Part shown: piece by piece, positions 1 through 5,696 of the stretch
Position numbering within the stretch: position 1 is the stretch's first letter
How the letters are laid out: every line of letters starts with the position of its first letter
Source of the DNA: Planctomycetaceae bacterium
Lineage (GTDB): Bacteria > Planctomycetota > Planctomycetia > Pirellulales > UBA1268
Reading direction: 5' to 3'
Length of the DNA stretch: 6,950 bases
Assembly: GCA_002862165.1 (NCBI GenBank)
Contig: PKCL01000130.1
Location: forward strand, 1-6,950
Translations under genes and position numbers: made by a program
The notes under the pieces: generated by a model
The model's input: only the letters and a program-made list of their open reading frames with translations
Database searches by the model: none
Told to the model about the DNA's origin: nothing

Positions 1-554
1 GTTGTAGTTGGCGGTAAGCTGGCAAGCACTTTCTCTAATGCGCGGGCGTGTGAGGCGAGAGTTGCCTGAGGGCTTGCATAACCAAACGTCATGATACTGG
101 CTGACATATTTTTGTCGAGAAATGCGACAAGGGGATTCATGGCACTTCGGCTTTCTCCGAGGCCATGAATCAGGATGACCGCATCGTTCCTTAAAGAGTC
201 GATATCACCATTTTGAATGAGGTTTGAAAAATTGCGGGAGCACACATCGAGAGTTCCCTCTACAACAACCTTATCATTCATATTGAGAATACGATAAGAC
301 TCTGACTGAGCGTGCTGCTGAATGCGCCAGTTGCTTAAAACTCTTATGTCAGACCACTGTAATGCATCAGTGGCAGACGTGAAGTGATCAAAGACAGCAC
401 TAACCCAGTGCTTTTCATTTTCATGCGGCAGGTTTGATTCTTTGCCTTCAGTTCTTGAGGCTGTAACGAAAAATGAGCAGAAAATAACAGCACAGGAGCA
501 CACCGCCAATGATATTTTGAACGAAGCGGCGTATCTCACAGATATTCGTGCCAT
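1..554 (-). CDS. Exported alpha/beta-hydrolase (lipase/esterase-like), 3' end beyond window
   Basis: About 184 N-terminal codons are visible; the reading frame is still open at the left edge. The ATG at 554 is fixed by an in-frame TAA at 560-558. Residues about 13-33 are hydrophobic (LAVCSCAVIFCSFFVTAS) after a short basic start, which fits a Sec signal peptide or membrane anchor; no convincing lipobox is seen. Residues about 125-133 read AVILIHGLGES, the strand plus HG oxyanion-hole motif typical of alpha/beta-hydrolases of the lipase/PGAP1-like type. A helix ending ALEKVLASLPP follows, after which such proteins normally carry the G-x-S-x-G nucleophile strand; that part is outside the window, so catalytic competence cannot be judged. 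The start overlaps the last 19 bases of the upstream guanylyltransferase gene, suggesting translational coupling in one operon. Substrate is unknown. The family assignment is fairly safe and the export prediction moderate. Confidence 0.8.
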   Translation of the reverse strand, partial: MARISVRYAASFKISLAVCSCAVIFCSFFVTASRTEGKESNLPHENEKHWVSAVFDHFTSATDALQWSDIRVLSNWRIQQHAQSESYRILNMNDKVVVEGTLDVCSRNFSNLIQNGDIDSLRNDAVILIHGLGESRSAMNPLVAFLDKNMSASIMTFGYASPQATLASHARALEKVLASLPPTT

Positions 555-1618
555 TGTTTACTTTCTAGCTCAGCGACTACTTTACGGATGTGGTCTTCGT
601 GCGACCTTTCAGCAACCAAGGTGGCATCATCGGTATGTACTAAAAGAATATTCTCCAAACCCAGAGTGACAACAAGATGGTTGTCACATGTGTGGACAAG
701 CAGGTCTTTTGAATCAATGCTAAGGTGGCGACCGACCACAGTATTTCCATGTTCGTCCTGCCCTCGTTGTCGGGCAACAGCAGACCAGCTTCCTAGATCA
801 TCCCACGTAAACGGAGCTTCAATAACCGCAACGTCTGAGGCATGTTCTAGTACTGCATAGTCAATTGAAACACCTTTGATTGCAGCGAATTCCTCTGAGA
901 AAATTGTATTTCGGTCAGGGGTGTTCCAGTTGTCCGCAATACGTTGCAGGTGTTTTAAACAATCAGGTTGATGCTCAGCGAGGGCCTTAATAATTGTCTT
1001 TGCCCGCCAAACAAAAATACCTGCATTCCAGAGGAAGTTGCCTGCAGACAGGTACTCTTTTGCGACGTCGACCGGCGGTTTTTCTCTGAATTGAGCAACA
1101 CGATGCACCGGCGATTCATTGTGTGTGTGTGGCAGATCTTCTCCCTGTTGAATGTACCCATAGTTCGACGACGGACTCGTTGGACGAATTCCGAATGTAA
1201 CGAGTCGATCAGGAAATTCATTGACAAGGCTACTTGCCTGTTTTAGCGCATTCTGAAAAGACTCAGTTGGGTCAATTACATGATCACTTGGCATAACGGC
1301 CATTGTGGCATCAGGATCTTTTTGTAGAACAAGTAGAGCTGCGAGGCCTATGCATGGGGCTGTATCTCGCTTGCAAGGTTCACCAACAATTGCGTTTGCT
1401 GGAAGGTTTGACAATTGTCTCTGGATAGCTTCTGTGAGCCGTGTGTTGGTTACAATGAGAGTCCGCTCAAGAGGAATGAGTCCATGAAGCCTCTCTACGG
1501 TGTCTTGTATGAGAGTTCCCTTACCTGCAAGTGGCAGTAGTTGTTTTGGAAGTTTTGCACGGCTCGATGGCCAGAAACGGGTTCCCGAGCCACCTGCCAT
1601 AACGATTGCGTGAAGCAT
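536..1618 (-). CDS. manC: Mannose-1-phosphate guanylyltransferase (GDP-mannose pyrophosphorylase)
   Basis: This 360-residue cytoplasmic enzyme should convert mannose-1-phosphate and GTP to GDP-mannose and pyrophosphate, supplying mannose (and derived sugars such as fucose) for surface glycans. The nucleotide-binding signature AGGSGTRFWP at residues 8-17 is followed by PKQ at 24-26, which holds the catalytic lysine. Further family motifs are GEPCKRDTAP (79-88), MPSDH (109-113), FREKP (177-181), WNAGIF (197-202), SIDYAVLE (251-258) and WDDLGSW (272-278). The C-terminal 70 residues resemble the short beta-helix end of the family. The length matches single-domain enzymes; the phosphomannose-isomerase domain of bifunctional ManC/AlgA proteins is absent. 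The ATG at 1618 directly precedes the conserved first strand (HAIVMAGG). A GGAG lies about 12 bases upstream, rather far for a strong Shine-Dalgarno. It follows the UDP-sugar pyrophosphorylase by 42 bases and overlaps the hydrolase gene, so the three are probably co-transcribed. Confidence 0.93.
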   Translation of the reverse strand: MLHAIVMAGGSGTRFWPSSRAKLPKQLLPLAGKGTLIQDTVERLHGLIPLERTLIVTNTRLTEAIQRQLSNLPANAIVGEPCKRDTAPCIGLAALLVLQKDPDATMAVMPSDHVIDPTESFQNALKQASSLVNEFPDRLVTFGIRPTSPSSNYGYIQQGEDLPHTHNESPVHRVAQFREKPPVDVAKEYLSAGNFLWNAGIFVWRAKTIIKALAEHQPDCLKHLQRIADNWNTPDRNTIFSEEFAAIKGVSIDYAVLEHASDVAVIEAPFTWDDLGSWSAVARQRGQDEHGNTVVGRHLSIDSKDLLVHTCDNHLVVTLGLENILLVHTDDATLVAERSHEDHIRKVVAELESKQWHEYL

Positions 1619-1660
1619 GAACGAGATATTCTCCGGAGGACATAAGAGTTTTTAGAACGT

Positions 1661-3085
1661 TTAGGGTGACCGAACGACAACCGATTCGTCAATGTGATTT
1701 TTCGGAAAAACACCAGACTGTGCAATAATCTGAAGATCGTCATCATCAAAAATTGATGCTGCATCAAGTTCCACATTGATTCCCGGTGCGACTTCAATAC
1801 CAACGCTTTTCAAGTGTCGGATTGCGTACGCGTTGAGCGATTTATGTACGGTTTCCGGTGAGTCGGTGCGAGCGCCTGAAGGATTTTTGAGTGGTGCAAA
1901 GCCTTCTTTTGGATCAATCTCAACAACAGTCACCTTTTCGGCCAAAGGCATTAGATCGAATATGAAACGTTCGAATTTGAAAGCATTTGGTTTGTTTGGC
2001 TGGATGAGGCACCCTGATTCATTCAAGAATGGAACTTTTTTGTGAGCGATATGTAGTGGAAGAGTCTGGCTTGAAGAAGCAATGTCTTGAAGAAATCGCA
2101 TATCAAATGCATGGATCGCAATACTCCCAGCAAAGAGCTTCAATCGCCCGTTCGGGAGGCGGTCAGCTGCAATATTCGGGGGGAGATCGCTGTATTCAAT
2201 AATTTGGGTGACACCGTTTAACTCAGCAACGACACCAACTCGTTCGTCGGGATCGAGTTTGGGGACAACTTGCGTTGATAGTGAAGACCTGGAGAGTATG
2301 TGCTGGCCGATGAATTCTGGATCAACCGGTTTCGCCAAAGGATTGTCTACTTGGAAACTTACAAGAGTACGGCAACCATGCTGTTGAAACCACTCAAGGC
2401 CACCACTTTCAGCGAGTGCTTGTGACATCCCACCATGGCCATCTGGTGCGACGGCAATATGATCACAGCTATCAAGGAAAAGTTTGTGAGTAGTTGCATC
2501 AACCGCTGGAAGATTGCCTTGGCAGAAAAAAAATAGAAAATCAGAATTGAGGCCACAAAAGTTAGCCGCTTTGAGAAATTCACGGGTCTGGTTGTCGGTG
2601 GCACTACTAGTCATGATAGCGAGTGGGACATTGTGTCCGAATCGTTTTTTGACCGCACGTAGCTGTCCGAAGAGGACATCAAATAGAGTTCCTTTTGAAA
2701 CTGTTGTGATCGGAAAAGTACCTTTTGGACCCTCGAAACCCAAGCGAGTGCCTTGCCCTCCAGCCATTAAGATTGCTCCAACATGCCCGGCAGCTAAGGC
2801 CTCTTGCCCGCGTTTTAAGGCTTTTAATGAGCTCGTGTTCTCCGCACCAAGTTTGTGGCAAGTCGGTGTAAAGGCACTGTCGAAATGTAGTCTGTCTATG
2901 GTGTGCTTGTTGTCCCTTTGTTTTGCAACAAGATTCTTGCATGCAGTAACCTCACTCCAATCAATTTGCATCAATTGAGATTCGAAGGAAGATCGCTCTT
3001 TCTCAGAGAGAGTTCCCCAGTGGGCAAGCAGATGCTCTTCCCCGTGCTTTTTTAAGAGATTAAGCATAGCAGGCGATAACGACAT
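1661..3085 (-). CDS. UDPGP-family UDP-sugar pyrophosphorylase, eukaryotic UAP1/AGX-like
   Basis: The 474-residue protein belongs to the UDPGP family that makes UDP-GlcNAc, UDP-GalNAc or UDP-glucose from UTP and the sugar-1-phosphate. Counting from the ATG at 3085, the uridylyl-transfer signature LMAGGQGTRLG spans about 106-116, with PKG at 120-122. Other AGX-type motifs are MTSSATDNQT (158-167), APDGHGG (213-219), FQVDNPLAKPVDPEFIG (244-260), VGVVAELNGVTQIIEYSDL (283-301), KFERFIFD (370-377) and FAPLKNPSGARTDSPETV (396-413). These follow human UAP1 more closely than bacterial GalU or GlmU. A GTG at 3139 would add 18 residues, but the ATG is preferred because the family-like N-terminus (LSPAMLNLLKKHG) begins right after it. 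The upstream signal is weak (CTGGA). Sugar specificity is uncertain: the AGX segment that normally reads like AGNIANH is AGSIAIH here (318-324). It sits 42 bases before manC, fitting a shared role in supplying activated sugars. Confidence 0.88.
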   Translation of the reverse strand: MSLSPAMLNLLKKHGEEHLLAHWGTLSEKERSSFESQLMQIDWSEVTACKNLVAKQRDNKHTIDRLHFDSAFTPTCHKLGAENTSSLKALKRGQEALAAGHVGAILMAGGQGTRLGFEGPKGTFPITTVSKGTLFDVLFGQLRAVKKRFGHNVPLAIMTSSATDNQTREFLKAANFCGLNSDFLFFFCQGNLPAVDATTHKLFLDSCDHIAVAPDGHGGMSQALAESGGLEWFQQHGCRTLVSFQVDNPLAKPVDPEFIGQHILSRSSLSTQVVPKLDPDERVGVVAELNGVTQIIEYSDLPPNIAADRLPNGRLKLFAGSIAIHAFDMRFLQDIASSSQTLPLHIAHKKVPFLNESGCLIQPNKPNAFKFERFIFDLMPLAEKVTVVEIDPKEGFAPLKNPSGARTDSPETVHKSLNAYAIRHLKSVGIEVAPGINVELDAASIFDDDDLQIIAQSGVFPKNHIDESVVVRSP

Positions 3086-3260
3086 GATTTCCAGGTCATT
3101 CAGGTAGAGGGAATGTGACGTTAAAATCCACGAACCCACTTAAATAGTAAGAAGCAGAGTAGGGGAAAAAAAATAAATATGAGACCATACGTGAAAAGTG
3201 TAGTCCATATATGCTCAGGCCATCGCGCCATGCTTAATCGATACCTTGATTGTGGTGTGA
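3086..3260. other. 175-base spacer between the membrane protein and UDP-sugar pyrophosphorylase
   Basis: This is the longest gap inside the window. It contains the T-tract and weak stem described separately, and is AT-rich near 3140-3180. No good sigma70-like pair was found and no coding frame in it looks real, apart from the 18-codon GTG extension of the pyrophosphorylase frame from 3139. Its size and composition make it the likeliest place for a promoter of the pyrophosphorylase-manC-hydrolase group, but this is inference. Confidence 0.4.
3166..3217 (-). terminator. Possible weak intrinsic terminator after the membrane-protein gene
   Basis: Reading the minus strand, TGAGCATA (3217-3210) can pair with TATG-gt-CTCA (3189-3180): eight base pairs with a two-base bulge and a 20-base loop. 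TATTTA and then eight T residues (3173-3166) follow at once. Position (44 bases past the stop at 3261) and the U-tract fit a Rho-independent terminator, but the stem is GC-poor and the loop large, so it may have little strength. Confidence 0.25.
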
Positions 3261-4256
3261 CTATGGGTTGGGTGATTCAGGAGAGTTTTTTACAGTGATA
3301 GTAACGGGAACTGATGTTCGTTCGTCGATTGCTTCTTCGACACGGCATTCAATACGAACACCCCAGGGCAGTGTCTCTGCTGCTGTTACTGAAACTTCTA
3401 GAGCATCATATTCAGTGGTCACGTCAACTGTGGGCATGGATGAAAATGATGGGCAGAACCCGATGTGCCCTGTTGCTAAGCGGGTTCCTGCGGAGAGATT
3501 CACAATCATTTGGCCACGAAGATGTTCTGTGCCGTCTGGCATTTCGTAGCGTTCTTGCCACTGTAATAGTATCCCCGCATCGTCAGGATATGTTTGCGTG
3601 TTGATTGGGCGAATTCGTTGGGCATTCAGTAGTTTTTCAAGTGGCGCTGCCTGTTGTGGATTGTCAGAGTTTTTCTGTAAAAATACCCTTCGCCATAATG
3701 GAGTACGGCGTTGATCATCATGGAGTGTTTTTGGATACGTGTCGTGAGGTTGCAGCAGGTTCGAGGTATATTCGTAGATGATTTTCCGTAAGTCTTCGAT
3801 GAATGGCCAGTACGAATTCGGTGAAATGTTCCCTGGCTTTTGATGCTTGGTATGCCGAGATGGCATAGTCACAATAGCTCCAAGGAGAACAGCCGTTACA
3901 AGATTGGCGACGGTAAGAATCGGAGGCCATATTCCGAGGAAAAAGACAGTTGCGAAAACATTACAACGCGTCAGTGTTGCCAGTCGATGGAGAGTAGTAT
4001 TCCAACGAAGCCATGGCTGGTTTGCGGTGGCAATCAAGCCGCCGCCGATTATTGCGACAAGGAGCAGGGTAAAGATCGGTGGGTGAAAAGCCAAGCCGCC
4101 GACGATTCGACGAGAGAGGATAATCATTGCAATAAAGAACGTTGTGCCTGCAGCCAGGTAGCTCACCACATTGATCGGGAATAGCTGGAAGCCAGGAATA
4201 TTACTCCCCGTCCCGGTAAATCTTTCTGATTGTACGTTGTGGAAGACAGGAAGCAT
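3261..4256 (-). CDS. Unrecognised inner-membrane protein with a beta-rich C-terminal domain
   Basis: I do not recognise this family. From the ATG at 4256 it has 331 residues. Hydrophobic segments lie at about 28-48 (VVSYLAAGTTFFIAMIIL), 58-76 (IFTLLLVAIIGGGLIA), and 99-131, which is long enough for two helices split by the PP of GIWPPILTV. So the N-terminal 40% probably forms three or four membrane helices. From about residue 140 on the chain is soluble, rich in Arg, Gln and Thr, with alternating strands towards the end (ILLQWQERYEM, LRGQMIVNLS, ALEVSVTAA, VPVTITV) that suggest a beta-sandwich-like domain. No catalytic motif or signal peptide is apparent. A TTG at 4280 in the same frame would add eight residues; no clear Shine-Dalgarno precedes either start, so the start is uncertain. 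Same-strand placement between metK and nucleotide-sugar genes hints at, but does not show, an envelope role. It is a real gene, judging by its length, membrane architecture and gap-free frame. Confidence 0.75.
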   Translation of the reverse strand: MLPVFHNVQSERFTGTGSNIPGFQLFPINVVSYLAAGTTFFIAMIILSRRIVGGLAFHPPIFTLLLVAIIGGGLIATANQPWLRWNTTLHRLATLTRCNVFATVFFLGIWPPILTVANLVTAVLLGAIVTMPSRHTKHQKPGNISPNSYWPFIEDLRKIIYEYTSNLLQPHDTYPKTLHDDQRRTPLWRRVFLQKNSDNPQQAAPLEKLLNAQRIRPINTQTYPDDAGILLQWQERYEMPDGTEHLRGQMIVNLSAGTRLATGHIGFCPSFSSMPTVDVTTEYDALEVSVTAAETLPWGVRIECRVEEAIDERTSVPVTITVKNSPESPNP

Positions 4257-4418
4257 GAACACTTTATAGTTAAGGAACAATCCGTAAGATCATTGAATTA
4301 TTAGACGACCTTGAGTCATTGCGTCTAATGGGATGTTGGCTTTAACCACTATATAGAATAGCAGTTTCAACGTTATCACCTCTACGATCATGTTGAATGT
4401 TCTGCACCGGCTGATAGG
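4257..4418. other. 162-base spacer between metK and the membrane-protein gene
   Basis: Besides the 8-bp inverted repeat, it holds part of a short GCTGA/TCAGC hairpin overlapping the metK stop (4410-4423). TTGAAA and TATATA boxes occur near 4347-4375 on the minus strand, but their spacing (about 9 bases) does not make a standard promoter. No coding frame in it looks real. Confidence 0.4.
4300..4329. repeat. Perfect 8-bp inverted repeat, 14-base loop
   Basis: ATTAGACG at 4300-4307 and CGTCTAAT at 4322-4329 are exact reverse complements separated by 14 bases. The site lies 89 bases past the metK stop and about 44 bases before the ATG of the membrane-protein gene. No T-run follows on the minus strand (only AATAATTC), so a simple intrinsic terminator is unlikely. 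It could be an operator, an mRNA 5' hairpin or a Rho-dependent end structure, or could arise by chance. Confidence 0.45.
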
Positions 4419-5597
4419 TCAGCTTGCAGCAGTTGCTGCTGATGCAGCTTCCGCTAAGGCAGTTGCCTTGTCGGTTTTTTCCCAAGGGAATTCATCTCGT
4501 CCGAAATGTCCCCCAGCAGCGGTCCGACGGAATATAGGTCTCCGAAGGTCGAGGTGCTCAATAATGCCACGAGGGGTTAGAGGGAAGTGTTCTCGAATGA
4601 GTGAACAGAGTCGTTCATCATCAATTTTTCCAGTGCCAGCAGTATCAATATGCACACTGACCGGTTCGGTGACACCGATTGCATAGGCAAGTTGCAATTC
4701 GCAGCGATCGGCTAGTCCGGCTGCCACTATGTTCTTAGCAACATAACGAGCCATATACGCAGCACTGCGATCAACCTTTGTGGGGTCTTTTCCAGAGAAG
4801 GCACCGCCACCATGGCGACCCCATCCACCGTAAGTATCAACAATAATTTTACGACCAGTTAAGCCGGCATCACCATGAGGGCCACCAACAACAAATCGAC
4901 CAGTTGGATTTATGTGGTATTTAATATCACTGATGTCGAGATCATTCGGCAACTCTGGTTTAATAATTTTTTCAATGATGTACGACTGAATTTCTTCATT
5001 TGACACGTGTGGAGCATGTTGTGTCGAGACGACCACCGTATCAATCCGAATAGGTTTGTCGCCATCATATTCGACAGTCACCTGGCTCTTTGAGTCTGGG
5101 CGAAGCCAATCTACGTCTCCGCCAAGTCGTGCCTCAGAAAGACGATTTAAGATGCGATGCGACAAAGCAATTGGTAGTGGCATCAGTTCAGGCGTGTCAT
5201 TGCAGGCGTAGCCAAACATGAGTCCTTGATCGCCGGCTCCAATGTCTTTGCCTTTGTCAGAATCTTCATTCACACCCATGGCAATGTCACCGCTCTGCTT
5301 GCCAACGGCAACTAGCACTGAGCAAGTATCCGCAGAGATGCCCATTTCATCATCCGTATAACCGACTTCCCGAATGACATCACGAACAACTTGTTGGTAG
5401 TCGATTGTTCCTCGAGAAGTTATTTCTCCCGCGATAACGGCCAGGCCTGTTGTGACGAGTGTTTCGCAAGCAACACGGCTGTTCGGGTCTTGGGCTAGGA
5501 AAGCATCGAGAACACCGTCCGAAATTTGATCCGAAAGCTTATCCGGATGTCCCATGCTGACTGATTCGCTTGTAAACAGATACTTGCCGCTAGCCAC
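4419..5597 (-). CDS. metK: S-adenosylmethionine synthetase (methionine adenosyltransferase)
   Basis: This 392-residue cytoplasmic enzyme makes SAM from methionine and ATP, releasing phosphate and pyrophosphate. The length is normal for bacterial MetK. Diagnostic motifs are all present: SVSMGHPDKLSDQISD (12-27, with the ATP-binding His and metal-binding Asp), GAGDQGLMFGYA (120-131, signature 1), NPTGRFVVGGPHGDAGLTGRK (230-250), GGGAFSGKDPTKVDRSAAY (263-281, phosphate-binding loop, signature 2), and the C-terminal FGRDEFPWEKTDKA (365-378). A short alanine-rich tail (AEAASAATAAS) follows. The start is GTG at 5597: an in-frame TAA at 5618-5616 leaves only that GTG or a CTG, and GAGG (5609-5606) stands eight bases before the GTG. 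An ATG at 5612 is in another frame. It follows waaA by 99 bases and could be transcribed with it or from its own promoter. No missing key residue was noticed. Confidence 0.98.
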   Translation of the reverse strand: MASGKYLFTSESVSMGHPDKLSDQISDGVLDAFLAQDPNSRVACETLVTTGLAVIAGEITSRGTIDYQQVVRDVIREVGYTDDEMGISADTCSVLVAVGKQSGDIAMGVNEDSDKGKDIGAGDQGLMFGYACNDTPELMPLPIALSHRILNRLSEARLGGDVDWLRPDSKSQVTVEYDGDKPIRIDTVVVSTQHAPHVSNEEIQSYIIEKIIKPELPNDLDISDIKYHINPTGRFVVGGPHGDAGLTGRKIIVDTYGGWGRHGGGAFSGKDPTKVDRSAAYMARYVAKNIVAAGLADRCELQLAYAIGVTEPVSVHIDTAGTGKIDDERLCSLIREHFPLTPRGIIEHLDLRRPIFRRTAAGGHFGRDEFPWEKTDKATALAEAASAATAAS

Positions 5598-5605
5598 GTT
5601 TGATG

Positions 5606-5609
5606 CCTC
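5606..5609 (-). promoter_or_regulatory. Shine-Dalgarno GAGG that fixes the GTG start of metK
   Basis: GAGG on the minus strand is followed by an eight-base spacer and GTG at 5597-5595. It supports GTG initiation over the out-of-frame ATG at 5612 and the in-frame CTG at 5615. Confidence 0.6.
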
Positions 5610-5656
5610 ATGCAGTTAAGGTAAGAAAAACAATTTTTGCCCAGTTCTATTCAATC

Positions 5657-5685
5657 CTTATGACAGTATCGGGAATTTTGGCCAA
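5657..5685 (-). promoter_or_regulatory. Weak sigma70-like promoter candidate before metK
   Basis: TTGGCC (5685-5680) and CATAAG (5662-5657) on the minus strand are 17 bases apart and each matches four of six positions of the -35 and -10 consensus. It lies just after the waaA stop and about 60 bases before the metK start. The score is modest, and planctomycete promoters are not well described by this consensus. Confidence 0.25.
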
Positions 5686-5696
5686 ACAGACAACCG

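Noticed and set aside
442..669. Plus-strand ORF across the manC-hydrolase junction, and other plus-strand ORFs
   Set aside because: Each lies antisense to well-supported protein families, shows no recognisable motif and has no start context; they are explained by the minus-strand genes.
3086..3139. GTG at 3139 as the start of the UDP-sugar pyrophosphorylase
   Set aside because: It would add 18 residues unlike the family N-terminus; the ATG at 3085 sits directly before the family-like start.
4410..4423. GCTGA-CCTA-TCAGC hairpin at the metK stop as a terminator
   Set aside because: The stem is only five pairs, overlaps the stop codon and is followed by CGGTGCAG, not a T-run.
5625..5640. AAAAA-TTG-TTTTT palindrome in the metK leader as a terminator for waaA
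   Set aside because: The stem has only A-T pairs with a three-base loop and is too weak to count as a terminator.
5598..5696. SAM-responsive riboswitch in the metK leader
   Set aside because: The spacer is 99 bases and I see no multi-helix junction, conserved core or terminator/antiterminator pair; only A/T-rich runs are visible. A covariance-model search would settle it.
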